From Undibacterium sp. YM2 (GTDB lineage Bacteria; Pseudomonadota; Gammaproteobacteria; Burkholderiales; Burkholderiaceae_D), in contig NZ_AP018441.1 in assembly GCF_009937975.1 (NCBI RefSeq), positions 744,001-808,000 on the forward strand: 64,000 nt of DNA, written 5' to 3'. The notes beneath the pieces were generated by a model. That model saw nothing but the letters and a program-made list of their open reading frames with translations. It was not told the origin of the DNA and ran no database searches. The position numbers were made by a program, and so were the translations under genes. This document shows positions 42,449 to 54,073 of the stretch, one piece after another. Each line of letters starts with the position of its first letter. The stretch's first letter is position 1.

Positions 42449-45400
42449 TCATGCAATATCCAAAGCGCCTGCGCTTTCGACTGCTTTTACTGGTTTTTTC
42501 TTGCGACGTAATCTGTCCATGCAGACAAAGACGACAGGCGTGGTATACAGGGTCAGCAACTGGCTCAACAAAAGGCCACCGACGATGGCTATGCCCAGCG
42601 GCTGGCGCAATTCAGCACCATCACCTGTGCCCAGTGCCAGTGGCACGGCACCAAAGATCGCTGCCAGGGTAGTCATCAGGATAGGGCGCAGGCGCAACAG
42701 GCTGGCGCGGTAAATTGCCGCACCGGCAGTCACGCTGCTGCCACGATTGTTTGCTTCATGCTGCGCAGAAATCGCAAAATCGATCATCATGATGGCGTTC
42801 TTCTTGACGATGCCTATCAGCAGCACCACACCGATCAGGGCGATGATGGAAAAATCAGTCTTGAACAACATCAGTGCCAGCAAGGCACCTATACCTGCCG
42901 AGGGCAGAGTTGAGAGTATGGTCAGTGGATGGATCAGGCTTTCATACAGCATGCCCAGCACCAGATAGATGGTGATTATCGCCGCCAGCACCAGCAGCGG
43001 CTGGCTGCTCAGGGAGGATTGGAAAGCCTGCGCCGTACCCTGGAAACTGCCATGCACGGATATCGGTACCCCCAGTTTGGCGATAGTGTCATTGATTGCA
43101 TCAACCGCCTGTGACAAGGCGACATCCGGTGCCAGGTTGAAGCTGATGGTGCTGGCTGGCGAACCGCTCTGGTGATTCACCGCCAAGGGCGTATTGGTAG
43201 TCTCCACCTTTGCCACGCTGGCCAGGGGTATGCGCACACCCTTGGACGTAGTGACATACAGGCTCTTCAAACTCTCGGGGCTTTGCAGATAGGCAGGTGC
43301 CAGTTCCATGACCACACGGTATTGATTCAGCGGGTTATAGATGACGCCGATCTGGCGCTGTCCAAAGGCATCGTTGAGTGTGCTGTCGATGGCACTGACA
43401 GTCAAACCCAGCCTGGCTACGGCATCGCGGTCTATCACCAGTGAAGTCTGTATGCCCTTGTCTTGCTGGTCGCTATTCAGGTCAGCCAGTTCAGGCAGTT
43501 GTGACAAGGCCTTGCGTATGCGTGGCTCCCAGGTGCGCAGATCAGTCAGATCGTCGGCCTGCAAGGCATATTGCCAGGAGGCGTTACTTTGTCTGCCACC
43601 GATGCGTATATCCTGTACCGGTGACAAAAACAAATTGGCACCCGGCAGATGGGCGAGCTTGCCGCGCAGGCGGTTGATGACCTGATCTACACTCTCTTCA
43701 CGTTCAGTCCTGGGTTTGAGCGAGATGAACATGTTCGCGCTATTGCGCTGGCCGCCACCGGTAAAGCCGGTCGCATTGGCGACTGCAGGGTCGGCCAGCA
43801 CTATCTTGCTGAAGGCATTCAGTTTTTCCTGCATGGACGTGAAAGAGCTGGCCTGGTCAGCCTGTACGCCACCCATCATCAAACCGGTATCCTGTTGCGG
43901 GAAAAATCCTTTGGAGATCGTGATGTATAGCGATACATTCAGCGCAATCACGCCAGCCAGTACCAGCAAGGTCAATGGTTGATGCCGCAAAGTCCAGCGC
44001 AGGCTACGGCGGTAACCGCGCATCAGGCCACGCTGGAATCGAGAAAGTGCGCGTGAGAATCTACCCGGTGCCCTGGCTTTTTCCACGGGCCGCAACAAGG
44101 CCGCTGCCATCATGGGCGTGGTGGTCAGCGATACCAGCATGGAGACCAGGATAGATACCGACAGCACTACCGCAAACTCACGGAACAAACGCCCGACTAT
44201 GCCACCCATCGCCAGGATGGGGATGAAGGCGGCAATCAATGACAGACTGATCGAGACGACTGTAAAGCCAATTTCGCGCGCACCCTGCAAGGCGGCCTCC
44301 ATCGGCGTCTTGCCGCGTTCTATATGCCGCGAAATATTTTCCAGTACGACGATCGCATCATCCACCACAAAACCGGTAGCCACGGTCATCGCCATGAGCG
44401 AGAGATTATCTATACTGTAACCGAGCAAATACATAACACCAAAAGTGCCAGCCAGTGAAACCGGCACTGCCACCGCAGGCAACAGGGCAGCGCGGAAATT
44501 GCGCAAGAACGCGAACACCACCACGATGACCAGGCCAAAGGCAATCGCCAGTGTACGCTGCACTTCAGTGATGGATGCACGTATGGTTGGCGTCCTGTCC
44601 ATGACGACATTCACATCAATAGCTGGTGCGATGGAGGCGCGCAATTGTGGTAGCAGCGCGCGTATGGTATCGACAGTCTTGATGATGTTGGCACCAGGTG
44701 CCTTGTTCAGTATCAACAAGATCGCAGGCGTGCCATTCGCCATGCCGTAATTGCGTACGTCCTGTACGCTATCCACCACGTCAGCGACGTCGCGCAGGCG
44801 CAGTGCGGCGCCATTGGCATAGCTGATGATCAGCGGGGCATATTGCTCAGCTTTATAAGACTGGTCATTGGCACTGAGCTGCCAGTAATGCTGCTGGTCT
44901 TCGACCGAACCCTTGGGGCGGTTGGCATTGCTGGCGACTACGGTGGCACGCACATTTTCCAGGGAAATACCATTCGCTGCCAGTTTGTTGGGATCTACCT
45001 CTATGCGCACCGCAGGCAATGCACCACCACCTATGCTGACCTGGCCTATACCATCGACCTGGGACAGGCGCTGTGCCAGCACGGTAGAGGCGGCATCATA
45101 CATTTGGCCGCGTGTCAGTGTCTTGGATGTCAACGCGATAATCATCACCGGCGCATCGGCAGGGTTGACTTTGCGGTAAGTCGGGTTGCTGGGCATGCCG
45201 GACGGCAGCATGGCGCGCGCCGCATTGATGCCAGCCTGCACATCCCGTGCTGCGCCATCAATATCCCTGCTCATGTCGAACTGCAGGGTGATGCGCGAAC
45301 TTCCCAATGATGAAGAAGAGGTGATTTCATTGACACCGGCAATGCTGCCCAGCGCACGTTCCAGCGGTGTGGCAACGGTGGCTGCCATGGTATCCGGGCT

Positions 45401-45562
45401 GGCACCCGGCAATGAGGCATTGACCGAGATGGTAGGAAACTCAACCTGCGGCAAGGGCGCAATCGGCAGCAAAAAGTACGCGATGATACCCGCCAGCGCC
45501 ACACCCAGGGTAATGAGTGCAGTGCCGACCGGGCGTTCTATGAAGGGGCGGGAAAGATTCAT
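42449..45562 (-). CDS. mdtC: RND multidrug efflux permease, MdtC-like
   Basis: The protein has 1037 residues from the ATG at 45562, four bases after the MdtB-like stop. It starts [19 protein letters not shown] and shows the RND repeats, with proton-relay aspartates in [13 protein letters not shown] and the second-half signature [14 protein letters not shown]. It has twelve membrane helices and two large periplasmic loops. In E. coli MdtB and MdtC form a heterotrimer (2:1) that exports bile salts, novobiocin and other drugs. The tandem of two such genes after an MdtA-like gene supports the assignment. The stop overlaps the alternative start of the channel gene. Confidence 0.9.
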   Translation of the reverse strand: MNLSRPFIERPVGTALITLGVALAGIIAYFLLPIAPLPQVEFPTISVNASLPGASPDTMAATVATPLERALGSIAGVNEITSSSSLGSSRITLQFDMSRDIDGAARDVQAGINAARAMLPSGMPSNPTYRKVNPADAPVMIIALTSKTLTRGQMYDAASTVLAQRLSQVDGIGQVSIGGGALPAVRIEVDPNKLAANGISLENVRATVVASNANRPKGSVEDQQHYWQLSANDQSYKAEQYAPLIISYANGAALRLRDVADVVDSVQDVRNYGMANGTPAILLILNKAPGANIIKTVDTIRALLPQLRASIAPAIDVNVVMDRTPTIRASITEVQRTLAIAFGLVIVVVFAFLRNFRAALLPAVAVPVSLAGTFGVMYLLGYSIDNLSLMAMTVATGFVVDDAIVVLENISRHIERGKTPMEAALQGAREIGFTVVSISLSLIAAFIPILAMGGIVGRLFREFAVVLSVSILVSMLVSLTTTPMMAAALLRPVEKARAPGRFSRALSRFQRGLMRGYRRSLRWTLRHQPLTLLVLAGVIALNVSLYITISKGFFPQQDTGLMMGGVQADQASSFTSMQEKLNAFSKIVLADPAVANATGFTGGGQRNSANMFISLKPRTEREESVDQVINRLRGKLAHLPGANLFLSPVQDIRIGGRQSNASWQYALQADDLTDLRTWEPRIRKALSQLPELADLNSDQQDKGIQTSLVIDRDAVARLGLTVSAIDSTLNDAFGQRQIGVIYNPLNQYRVVMELAPAYLQSPESLKSLYVTTSKGVRIPLASVAKVETTNTPLAVNHQSGSPASTISFNLAPDVALSQAVDAINDTIAKLGVPISVHGSFQGTAQAFQSSLSSQPLLVLAAIITIYLVLGMLYESLIHPLTILSTLPSAGIGALLALMLFKTDFSIIALIGVVLLIGIVKKNAIMMIDFAISAQHEANNRGSSVTAGAAIYRASLLRLRPILMTTLAAIFGAVPLALGTGDGAELRQPLGIAIVGGLLLSQLLTLYTTPVVFVCMDRLRRKKKPVKAVESAGALDIA

Positions 45563-45566
45563 CTGC

Positions 45567-48500
45567 TCACGCCGCAGTTTCTGTTGCAGTTTCTGAATCT
45601 GGCTTGCGGGCAAACCTGCTGGCCAGCGCCGTGAAGCCAAGATAAATCACTGGCGTCGTGAACAGCGTCAGCAACTGGCTGACGATCAGGCCACCGACCA
45701 TGACCACGCCCAGAGGGTGACGCAATTCACTACCCACGCCCGAACCCAGCATCAGTGGCAGCGCACCGAGCAAGGCTGCCATGGTGGTCATCAAAATGGG
45801 GCGGAAGCGCAGCAGGCAAGCCTTGTGGATGGCTTCACGCGGATTCAGGCCTTCTTCACGCTGGGCATAAAGGGCAAAATCGATCATCATGATGGCGTTC
45901 TTCTTGACGATACCGATCAGCAGCACAATACCGATGATGGCGATGATACCCAGGTCCAGCCTGAATACCAGCAAGGCCAGCAAGGCTCCCAGGCCCGCCG
46001 ATGGCAAGGTCGAAAGTATGGTCAGTGGGTGTATATAACTTTCATACAAAACACCCAGCACGATATACATGGTGACTATCGCAGCCAGTATCAGCAACAG
46101 GGTGCTGGACAGGGATGCCTGGAAAGCCAGTGCAGCACCCTGGAAGCTGGTTTCCACGCTGACGGGTAAATGCAGGGCGACCTCTTCTGCCTTGATGGCG
46201 TTGACCGCGTCACCCAGCGCTGCACCCTGGGCAAGGTTGAAGGAAATAGTCGCGGCAGGGAATTGAGCTGCATGGTTGACTGCCAGTGGCGCTATCCTTT
46301 CCACCACTCTGGCGACGGAAGACAGCGGCACCTGTACGCCGTTCGTACCCGGTACATACAGGTTATTCAGCGCATCCATGCCCACTTTGTATTGCGGTGC
46401 CACTTCCAGCACCACGCGGTACTGGTTACTTTGCGTGAAAATCGTCGAGATCAAGCGTTGGCCAAAGGCGTTGTACAGCGAGTTGTCGATCGCTGCGACA
46501 CTGACGCCAAAGCGGCCTGCAGCATCCCTGTCTATATCCACATAGGCTTGCAGACCCAGCTCTTGCTGGTCACTGGCGACATCGGCCAGTTGTGGCAGCT
46601 TGCGCAAGCGTTCGAGCAGGGCAGTAGTCGAGCGTGACAGTTCAGCAATATCGGGTGAACTCAACATGAACTGGTACTGCGTCTTGGCTATCCTGTCTTC
46701 TATCGTCAGGTCCTGCACTGCCTGCATATAGATGGCGATGCCTGGCACCTTGCGCGTCAGCTCACTCAGGCGTCTGGCAATCTGGGTAGCAGAGATCACG
46801 CGTACATTCAAAGGCTTCAGCACGATCAGCATACGGCCTGCATTCAGGGTGGCGTTTGCGCCATCCACGCCGATGAAAGAAGATACGCTTTCCACCGCCG
46901 GATCAGTCAAGATCACGCTGGCCAGTTCTTGCTGGTGTTCTGCCATGGCAGCAAACGAAGTGGATTGCGCTGCTTCTGTAATGGCCTGTATCTGACCGGT
47001 ATCCTGGACAGGGAAGAAACCCTTGGGGACAAAGATATACAGCAAACCAGTCAGAGCCAGTGTCGTCACAAACACCAGCATGGTGGTTTTTTGTCTGTCC
47101 AGTACCCAGGTCAGCATGCGGCCATAGCCTGCAATGGTCTGGTCAAACATGCGGCCCACGGCACGTTTGACGGGGCCAAAGTCTTCTTCTTTTTCATGAT
47201 GCAAAAGACGGGCGCACATCATCGGTGTCAGTGTCAGGGACACGAAGGCAGAAATCAATATCGAGACAGCCAGCGTAATCGCAAATTCATGAAACAGGCG
47301 ACCCACCACGTCGCCCATGAACAGCAGTGGTATCAATACCGCAATCAGGGAAACGGTAAGGGAAATGATGGTGAAGCCGATTTGCTGCGATCCCTTTAGC
47401 GCTGCTGCCATCGGGGTTTCACCTTCTTCGACGTAACGGGCGATGTTTTCTATCATGACTATCGCATCATCAACCACAAAGCCCGTCGATATGACCAGCG
47501 CCATCAGCGTCAGGTTATTCAGCGAAAAACCTATCATGTACATGACGCCAAAGGTGCCTATCAGCGACAGGGGTACGGCAACACTGGGGATGATGGTGGC
47601 TGGCACACTGCGCAAGAAAACAAAGATCACGAATACCACCAGGCCTATGGCTAGCAGCAATTCGATTTCCACATCATCGACTGAGGCGCGTATGGTGGTG
47701 GTCCTGTCGCTCAGTACCCGTACATCGACAGAACCGGGCATGGCAGCCTGCAAGCTCGGCAGCAGGGCCTTCACGCGGTCTACTGTCTGTATCACATTCG
47801 CGCCAGGCTGGCGCTGTACATTGAGAATAACAGCCGGGGCTTTGTCTGCCCAGGCTGCCAGTCGCATGTTCTCGGCATCATCGACCATCGTGGCAACATC
47901 ACGCAGACGTATCGGATTACCGTTCTTGTAGGCGAAGATCAGGTTGGCATATTCTGCCGCGCTTTTCATCTGGTCATTGGCATCAATCGTCGAGGCACGC
48001 AACGGGCCATCAAAACTACCCTTGGCCTGGTTGACATTGGCGCTGCCTATGGCAGTGCGCAAATCGTCCAGCGAGAGACCAAGATTAGCCAGCGCCGTTG
48101 GGTTGGCCTGTATCCTGACAGCTGGCCTGCGCCCACCGGCAATACTGACCAGGCCGACGCCACGTACCTGCGAGATTTTTTGCGCCAGACGGCTCTCGAC
48201 CAGATCATGTATGCGTATCACTGGCAGGGTGGTCGATGAGACGGCGATCGTCAATACCGGTGCATCAGCAGGATTGACCTTGCTATATACCGGTGGCATA
48301 GGCAAATCACTGGGCAAGAGATTGCTGCCCGCATTGATGGCGGCCTGCACTTCTTGCTCGGCTACGTCGAGTGACAGGCTCAATTCGAAGCGCAGGGTGA
48401 TTACAGATGCACCACCAGAACTGGTCGACGACATTTGTGCCAGGCCGGGCATTTGCCCAAATTGGCGTTCCAGTGGTGCCGTGACCGACGAGGTCATGAC

Positions 48501-48680
48501 ATCCGGGCTGGCACCGGGGTAAAGTGTGGTCACCTGTATGGTGGGGTAATCAACTTCCGGCAAGGCCGCGATAGGCAGCAGGCGGTAAGCCAGCAAACCT
48601 GCCAGCAAGATCGCCAGCATCATCAGCGAAGTTGCGACCGGTCTTTCAATAAACAGACGTGAGGGGTTCAGGGTAGCCAT
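45567..48680 (-). CDS. mdtB: RND multidrug efflux permease, MdtB-like
   Basis: The protein has 1037 residues, exactly the same length as its downstream paralogue. It begins [25 protein letters not shown] and carries [24 protein letters not shown] with the relay Asp pair, and [22 protein letters not shown] in the second half. The periplasmic part includes [14 protein letters not shown], typical of MdtB-type RND pumps. It works with MdtC, the MdtA adaptor and the outer-membrane channel. It starts 21 bases after the adaptor stop. Confidence 0.9.
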   Translation of the reverse strand: MATLNPSRLFIERPVATSLMMLAILLAGLLAYRLLPIAALPEVDYPTIQVTTLYPGASPDVMTSSVTAPLERQFGQMPGLAQMSSTSSGGASVITLRFELSLSLDVAEQEVQAAINAGSNLLPSDLPMPPVYSKVNPADAPVLTIAVSSTTLPVIRIHDLVESRLAQKISQVRGVGLVSIAGGRRPAVRIQANPTALANLGLSLDDLRTAIGSANVNQAKGSFDGPLRASTIDANDQMKSAAEYANLIFAYKNGNPIRLRDVATMVDDAENMRLAAWADKAPAVILNVQRQPGANVIQTVDRVKALLPSLQAAMPGSVDVRVLSDRTTTIRASVDDVEIELLLAIGLVVFVIFVFLRSVPATIIPSVAVPLSLIGTFGVMYMIGFSLNNLTLMALVISTGFVVDDAIVMIENIARYVEEGETPMAAALKGSQQIGFTIISLTVSLIAVLIPLLFMGDVVGRLFHEFAITLAVSILISAFVSLTLTPMMCARLLHHEKEEDFGPVKRAVGRMFDQTIAGYGRMLTWVLDRQKTTMLVFVTTLALTGLLYIFVPKGFFPVQDTGQIQAITEAAQSTSFAAMAEHQQELASVILTDPAVESVSSFIGVDGANATLNAGRMLIVLKPLNVRVISATQIARRLSELTRKVPGIAIYMQAVQDLTIEDRIAKTQYQFMLSSPDIAELSRSTTALLERLRKLPQLADVASDQQELGLQAYVDIDRDAAGRFGVSVAAIDNSLYNAFGQRLISTIFTQSNQYRVVLEVAPQYKVGMDALNNLYVPGTNGVQVPLSSVARVVERIAPLAVNHAAQFPAATISFNLAQGAALGDAVNAIKAEEVALHLPVSVETSFQGAALAFQASLSSTLLLILAAIVTMYIVLGVLYESYIHPLTILSTLPSAGLGALLALLVFRLDLGIIAIIGIVLLIGIVKKNAIMMIDFALYAQREEGLNPREAIHKACLLRFRPILMTTMAALLGALPLMLGSGVGSELRHPLGVVMVGGLIVSQLLTLFTTPVIYLGFTALASRFARKPDSETATETAA

Positions 48681-48701
48681 GATGTAATGAGCTGTGCGCC
48701 C

Positions 48702-50054
48702 TTATTTCCTGGTTTCTGCTGTGGAGGCAGGGGCCGGAGCTGATGCCGCTGCTGGCGCTGAAGCAGGCACCGGTGCCGACGCAGACCCAGAAGCAGAAGC
48801 GCCGCCTCCCTTGCGTCGTTTTCCACCGCCACCGCGTGGTTCATCACCGCCACCAGGTCTGGCTGATGCCGCGATGACTTCCACTTTGCCACCATCGCGC
48901 AAACGGTCTGCGCCATCGGTCACCAACTGATCACCTGGCCTGAGTTCTGCCTTGACTGCCACCCAGTCACCATCGGTGGCCAGTGTAGTGACAGGCTTCA
49001 GCGTAACTACACCGCCTTCACCGACGACATACACAAAATTGCCGACCGTGCCGCGCTGTACCGATGCGACAGGCACTGCCAGCGCATCTTTCATGGTATC
49101 GAGTTGCAGGCGTACATTCACAAACTGGTTGGGGAACAGACCATTGTCCTTGTTCGGGAACAGGGCCTTGACCTTGATTGTGCCTGTCGTCAAATCTATG
49201 CTGTTATCGGTATTGGCGACACTGCCTTCTGCCAGGATATTTTTTTGCTCCCTGTCCCAGGCTTCTACCCGCAAAGGCACATCGTCCCTCAATTGCTTAC
49301 GCAATTTGTCGAGACGCACATCGGGGATGGCAAATACAATCGCAACCGGCTGGGTTTGCGTGATCGACACCAGGCCATTGGTGTCCGAGCTATGTACGAT
49401 GTTGCCGATGTCAGCCTGCTTCAAACCAGCCAGGCCAGAGATGGGGGCAGTCACCCGGGTATAACTCAATTGCAGTTTGGCATTATCGACCGAGGCCTGG
49501 TCTGACAGGATGGTGCCGTGCAGTTGCTGCACCAGCGCCTCTTGCGTATCCATTTGCTGCTTGGGGGCAGCCTGTTTTTCGACGAGCTCGCGATAGCGCT
49601 GCAAATCCAGTTCTGCATTTTTCAACTGCGCCTGGTCACGCGCCAGGGTACCCTGTGCCAGTGACAGGGCAATCTGGAAAGGCTTGGGGTCTATCTGCGC
49701 CAGCAACTGCCCGGCCTGCACAGACTGGCCTTCCTTGAAATAAATCGCTTTGAGTTCGCCGTCAGCCTTGGTACGCACAACAGCGGTATTGGCGGCAGCA
49801 ATATTGCCTATCGCCGTAACGATGAGACGTATATCGCGCTTTTGCGCAGGCACCACGGATACTGGCTGCACCCTGTTGCCTGCATCACGTCCACCGCCTC
49901 GCTTACCTGAATTTCCTGAGGGGGCATTGCCTGCATCTGCTGGTGAACTGGCATTTGTGCGGTGGTAATACCACCAGCCACCTGCCGCTACTGCAGTGAG
50001 GATCAACACGGCAGCAGCCGTTTTCCAATTGACGATTCTTGATGTCATCTTCAT
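48702..50054 (-). CDS. mdtA: RND efflux periplasmic adaptor, MdtA-like
   Basis: The protein has 450 residues from the ATG at 50054, which has GAAGG upstream; a longer frame to 50186 is not used. One N-terminal membrane anchor (AAAVLILTAVAAGGWWYYH) precedes a Gly/Ser linker. The membrane-fusion-protein order follows: first lipoyl half (ADGELKAIYFKEGQSVQAGQLL), alpha-hairpin, second lipoyl half (LSYTRVTAPISGLAG), and beta-barrel. The C-terminus (about 410-450) is an unusual Ala/Pro/Ser repeat tail. It bridges the inner-membrane pump and the channel. It is the first gene of the operon; no regulator gene adjoins it. Confidence 0.92.
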   Translation of the reverse strand: MKMTSRIVNWKTAAAVLILTAVAAGGWWYYHRTNASSPADAGNAPSGNSGKRGGGRDAGNRVQPVSVVPAQKRDIRLIVTAIGNIAAANTAVVRTKADGELKAIYFKEGQSVQAGQLLAQIDPKPFQIALSLAQGTLARDQAQLKNAELDLQRYRELVEKQAAPKQQMDTQEALVQQLHGTILSDQASVDNAKLQLSYTRVTAPISGLAGLKQADIGNIVHSSDTNGLVSITQTQPVAIVFAIPDVRLDKLRKQLRDDVPLRVEAWDREQKNILAEGSVANTDNSIDLTTGTIKVKALFPNKDNGLFPNQFVNVRLQLDTMKDALAVPVASVQRGTVGNFVYVVGEGGVVTLKPVTTLATDGDWVAVKAELRPGDQLVTDGADRLRDGGKVEVIAASARPGGGDEPRGGGGKRRKGGGASASGSASAPVPASAPAAASAPAPASTAETRK

Positions 50055-50510
50055 GCCTTCACACTGTCGGTACTGAAACGAATAGCAAATTAATTGGTAT
50101 CCAGGTGTATCTTGCAGAGAATTTCTCGCGCTCTGGTACTGATGAAAAAAGTGATAGCGCAGAACAGACGTTTGCAGCAGGAGCAATATTGCAGGAACGG
50201 TGAGGCCATCTCAATAATTGCCTATACATACAGCAATGTCAACGATAGTCTGGCCTGGGGGATTCATACAGATGCGCATGCAATCCCGCAAGAAACTGAA
50301 CAGCGCGTCACCCGCAAATCTTGATCATTCTCTCAAGAAATAAGTTCTAGTTGAAACTATACTATCGGAAAACAGAGATTCAATTCAAGGCGGAATTCAA
50401 TTCGTTACGAAACTGAGAGAATACGTTACTTGCGCGGGCATGCATTAGGTTAATAATATTTCCACGTAGCAGGTAAGCGTTTGCTTATTATCAGTTTTAA
50501 GGATGCATGC
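50055..50510. other. 456-base intergenic region upstream of the efflux operon
   Basis: It should hold the promoter of the efflux operon (minus strand) and of the small membrane protein (plus strand). ATTCAATTC occurs twice (50378-50386 and 50395-50403), 17 bases apart, a possible regulator half-site pair. A 76-codon frame at 50094-50324 has no recognisable features. No terminator or structured RNA is obvious. Confidence 0.45.
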
Positions 50511-50879
50511 GTGGAAAACACGATATTTTCAGAATTGAAGTTTTGGCTCATGATGATAGCTTCGATAGTCATGCCTTTTGGCATATACAGCTACCTCATA
50601 TTGAAGAAAGCCATCTCAAAAAAAACTACCCTGATATTTGGATTTGCCCTGGTTGCGATTGCAGGCATGGATGTGTATTTTCTCAAGGTATTCTCAGCTG
50701 CTGCAAAACTGTCACCCTCACTGGCCGACGATACGATATTTGTTTCCGAGATTTCACTGGCACTGTATCTCGTGCCTGCCATGTTTGGTGGCATTGGGGT
50801 CAATATCATTTCCCATGTGCTGATCCAGCATCTGGATGAGGCGAACCAGCGCTTCAAGAAAGAACATCCAGACTCATGA
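50511..50879 (+). CDS. Small membrane protein of unknown function
   Basis: I place the start at the GTG at 50511 because AAGGAT lies six bases upstream; the frame extends back to 50481 without a site. The 122-residue product has three hydrophobic segments (about 10-28, 38-56 and 76-98) and a charged C-terminal tail ending in KKEHPDS. I recognise no family. It is convergent with the oleate hydratase gene. Confidence 0.65.
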   Translation: MENTIFSELKFWLMMIASIVMPFGIYSYLILKKAISKKTTLIFGFALVAIAGMDVYFLKVFSAAAKLSPSLADDTIFVSEISLALYLVPAMFGGIGVNIISHVLIQHLDEANQRFKKEHPDS

Positions 50880-50961
50880 GCTTTTCGACTGTTGAAGGAT
50901 TTTTTTTCGATGCAATACAGCCCCACGATGGGACTGCATTGTTATTGCGATTGGCAGCTAC

Positions 50962-52533
50962 TTACTTAAAAGCTTTGATCAGGGCTTCAAATTGCGTTCC
51001 CATGGACTTGTCATGGGCCGTGACTGGTGGCACTTCACGGTTTATACCCAGTAATTGATACACTGCCATTTGAGCAGCACGCACTGAATATTCCACCGTA
51101 AAGACCACATCGTCCGGCACTTCGACAAACTGGCTGATGAAGGCAAAGTTTTTTGTACCTGGCGGCACAGGCAAAGGACGGTCGCCAACTGAGCGGGGCA
51201 TGAACATGCTGGTGATGTAAGGCATGCGGCAAGGGATGCAATTGGCATTATCAAAGACTTCGACATCAAAGCGCAGGTGGCCCAGCAATTCTTGCAGAAT
51301 TTCTGCACCACTGCATTCGCTCATGGGTTTCGCCACATAATCGCCGATGCGGTCAGGGTAGAGCGCATAACCCCAGAATACCTGAACATCAGCTGGCTGA
51401 TCAATGAAGTGCGGCTGGTGCGCCAGCACGATGGACATCAGCCAGTTGGAATCCTTGAAAGTCACCAGTCCGCCAGTACCGGCTTCGTTGCCGCTGAATT
51501 TTTGCATCAGGTCAAAGAAGCGCGGATCCTTGACCGTGACCGTGAACGATTCCCACCAGGACTGGGCAATGCAGGTATTGAAGGCTGCCGGATTACCCAT
51601 GTCAGGCCTTTCAGTCGCAAGCTGTTCCCACAGGCGCCAGCCGCAACTATCCATTTTGCTGCGCTTTTCCGGCGCACTGCTCATTGAGCCCAGGCTGGAC
51701 GCGTCCGTCATGGAACCGTTTTGCAGGAAAACCAGATCACCATCAGCAACCGTGATGCTTTCTGCCACTCCGTCACGCAGACATTCGAGACCAGTAACCT
51801 GGAACTGCTCATTGATCACAGTATGTGTCAGTTTTTGCACCTGGCAATTCGTGATGAATCGCACTCCATTTTGTTTCAGCCAGGTTTGCAGTGGTAATAC
51901 CAGCGAATCATATTGGTTGTAGATAGTGCGTTTCACACCAGTCAGAGTTTCTATGCGCGAAAATTCCATCATGAATCTGTGCAGATAGCGTTTGAACTCG
52001 ACAGCGCTGTGCCATGGCTGGAAAGCAAACGTGGTCGCCCACATGAACCAGAATTCTGTCTCAAAGAAAGAAGGCGACAGCCAGTCAGTAATGGTGCTGT
52101 TGCCCATCTCTGCCTCATCTGCCTGGCTCAGCTTGAGCAATTCCATGCGGTCTTGCATGGAGAAACCCATAGATGATACCGGCACCTTGGCGCGGCGCTT
52201 GTCTACCAGCCGGGCTTTGGAGTTGGACTTGTAATGTTCGTTGAATTCGACCGTTTCTTCAAATACCGATCTTCCAGGATTGTGCAGTGAAGGGATGGAT
52301 TTGAACAAATCCCAGGTGCATTCGTAATTGTCGGTCGTCAGCATGCGGCCACCGCGCAGGGAATAACCCTGATCAGGATTGCCCGCGCCTTCAAGGCTGC
52401 CACCGAGTAACGACGTAGCCTCGTAGATGGCAATATTGCTGCCCTGAACTTTTCCGTCGCGTATCATAAACGCGGCAGCTGCCAGTGAACCTATGCCAGC
52501 ACCGATCAAATATGCTTTTATATTACTTGTCAT
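50962..52533 (-). CDS. ohyA: Oleate hydratase (myosin-cross-reactive antigen family)
   Basis: The 523-residue FAD enzyme adds water to the cis-9 double bond of oleate to give 10-hydroxystearate. Visible features are the FAD motif GAGIGSLAAA, the cofactor loop YSLRGGRML, TIYNQYDSLVLP (proton-donor Tyr region), LVFLQNGSMTDASSLGS, and MPYITSMFMPRSVGDRPLPVP. At Met64 the usual GGREM glutamate is replaced by methionine, as in the Rhodococcus-type (HFam3) enzymes that lack this Glu. The length is shorter than the 590-640 residues of the classical group, which also fits that subtype. It may detoxify unsaturated fatty acids. Confidence 0.9.
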   Translation of the reverse strand: MTSNIKAYLIGAGIGSLAAAAFMIRDGKVQGSNIAIYEATSLLGGSLEGAGNPDQGYSLRGGRMLTTDNYECTWDLFKSIPSLHNPGRSVFEETVEFNEHYKSNSKARLVDKRRAKVPVSSMGFSMQDRMELLKLSQADEAEMGNSTITDWLSPSFFETEFWFMWATTFAFQPWHSAVEFKRYLHRFMMEFSRIETLTGVKRTIYNQYDSLVLPLQTWLKQNGVRFITNCQVQKLTHTVINEQFQVTGLECLRDGVAESITVADGDLVFLQNGSMTDASSLGSMSSAPEKRSKMDSCGWRLWEQLATERPDMGNPAAFNTCIAQSWWESFTVTVKDPRFFDLMQKFSGNEAGTGGLVTFKDSNWLMSIVLAHQPHFIDQPADVQVFWGYALYPDRIGDYVAKPMSECSGAEILQELLGHLRFDVEVFDNANCIPCRMPYITSMFMPRSVGDRPLPVPPGTKNFAFISQFVEVPDDVVFTVEYSVRAAQMAVYQLLGINREVPPVTAHDKSMGTQFEALIKAFK

Positions 52534-52645
52534 GAATTTCCTTGATGTATTGGGTCAGCTTGTGTAGTGTGATATATGCTCGCACGCGGACCACAGCATG
52601 GTTTGCGCTATCACAAAAAAGATGGAATTTGTGCTGGCCAGAGCC

Positions 52646-52987
52646 TTACATTTCACTGCAGCTATCTGCGCAGGTGCGGCAGGCTTGTGCACATTCGCTC
52701 ATCATGCCGTCGGCGTCTGCGTGGGCTTCGCAGAATGTGGCGCAAGACAGGCAAATCTCTGCGCATTCCCTGGCCAGATGCATATGATGAGGTGAACGGC
52801 GTGCCATGAAGTCTGCATGCACCAGGCAAATCTGTGCACAGTCGAGCAGGCTGACCAGATGCAATACTTCACTATGGTGGCTGTCGCCATGCATGACATG
52901 GGCTGCCGTTGCAGTACAAACCCGGTGACATGCCAGGCAATTGGCAAGACATTGTTCCATTTTCTCATTTAGGGGCGAGAGTTTCAT
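52646..52987 (-). CDS. Cysteine-rich four-helix-bundle copper-binding protein (Csp/DUF326)
   Basis: The protein has 113 residues from the ATG at 52987, which has AGGAGA upstream. Fourteen cysteines sit in helical CxxxC and CxxC patterns (EQCLANCLACHRVC, ECAEICLSCATFC, ECAQACRTCADSC), with His and Met residues. That is the arrangement of copper-storage proteins, which line the inside of a four-helix bundle with Cys to bind many Cu(I) ions. No signal peptide is present, so it should be a cytosolic Csp3-like member. It lies upstream of ohyA on the same strand with a 112-base gap. Confidence 0.87.
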   Translation of the reverse strand: MKLSPLNEKMEQCLANCLACHRVCTATAAHVMHGDSHHSEVLHLVSLLDCAQICLVHADFMARRSPHHMHLARECAEICLSCATFCEAHADADGMMSECAQACRTCADSCSEM

Positions 52988-53245
52988 GCGGGGTCTCCTG
53001 GATAAAGGATTAGGCTTTGCTTGAAACATTTATACGCTGCATTGATGAAATTGAATGTGCGCTGACGTACATGGCGCTATATTGAAGAGTAGGCGATCCC
53101 GTCCGGGAATGACTTGTCGGGCGGAATGATTATGTGTGCCAGCGTACAGACCGTATTATTGGAATCAGTGATGCTGTATTCCATGGTGCCCCGGTATGGA
53201 AATATCTGCCCTGGCTTTGTCCTGATTTCAACCTCGGAGTAAAAA

Positions 53246-54049
53246 ATGAAACAACAATTAAAATTCATCATTGGTGTATCCAGCCTGTTGCTGGTCGCCC
53301 ATGCCAGTGCGCAAATCGTATTCTATGAAGGCGAGGGCTTTCGCGGCCGCACCTTCAGCGCCAACGGACCACAAAATAATTTCCGCAACAGCGGCTTTAA
53401 TGACCTGGCTTCATCCGTAGTTGTCACTAATGGCCGCTGGGAAGTCTGTGACGATGCCAATTTCGGTGGCCGCTGCATGATACTGAGCCGTGGCAGTTAC
53501 GATACCCTTGCGGGCATGGGCATGAATAACCGCATTTCTTCGGTTCGCCCTATCAGCAACAGGCGTCGTTACGATAATGAGATGGAAGCGCCCCTGAGTT
53601 CACCTAATTATGACTATCGCCGTCGTCCAAACGAAGGCGTGTATGACGCTCCGGTGACTTCAGTGCGGGCTGTAGTAGGTCCGCCTAATGAACGTTGCTG
53701 GATAGAACGCCAGCAAGTACAGTCTGAGCGCAGTGAACCGAATGTAGGTGGCGCGATTGCCGGCGCACTGATCGGTGGCATACTTGGTCACCAGGTAGGT
53801 GGCGGTACTGGCCGTGACCTGGCAACGGCTGGCGGCGCTGTCGCTGGTGGTGCACTGGGTGCCAATGCGGGACGCATTAATGGTGGTACTTATGAGCGCG
53901 ATGTACGCCGTTGCCAGACTGTGGCCAGCACCAAGCCTGAATACTGGGATGTGACTTATAACTATCGCGGTACTGAGCATCATGTGCAGATGAGCTCTCC
54001 TCCAGGATCTACCATTGCCGTGAACAGGAATGGTGAACCAAGGCAGTAA
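53246..54049 (+). CDS. Secreted beta/gamma-crystallin and glycine-zipper protein
   Basis: The 267-residue protein has a signal peptide (about 1-22, ending ASA). Residues 23-103 form a beta/gamma-crystallin domain (VFYEGEGFRGRTFSANG; EVCDDANFGGRCMILSRGSY; Greek-key YEx11F-like motifs). After a charged, Arg/Pro-rich linker comes a glycine-zipper 2TM segment (about 168-212: GGAIAGALIGGILGH, GGAVAGGALGANAGR) typical of outer-membrane or surface proteins, then a soluble tail. A strong CGGAG precedes the ATG. The family is usually annotated as beta/gamma crystallin-related; calcium binding is possible but not shown. It ends at a terminator. Confidence 0.87.
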   Translation: MKQQLKFIIGVSSLLLVAHASAQIVFYEGEGFRGRTFSANGPQNNFRNSGFNDLASSVVVTNGRWEVCDDANFGGRCMILSRGSYDTLAGMGMNNRISSVRPISNRRRYDNEMEAPLSSPNYDYRRRPNEGVYDAPVTSVRAVVGPPNERCWIERQQVQSERSEPNVGGAIAGALIGGILGHQVGGGTGRDLATAGGAVAGGALGANAGRINGGTYERDVRRCQTVASTKPEYWDVTYNYRGTEHHVQMSSPPGSTIAVNRNGEPRQ

Positions 54050-54073
54050 TTGAATTGAACAAGTAGCCTGATC

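Noticed and set aside
53077..53271. 64-codon minus-strand frame upstream of the crystallin-like gene
   Set aside because: It overlaps the start and ribosome binding site of that gene and shows no motif; could be a decayed gene fragment but support is insufficient.
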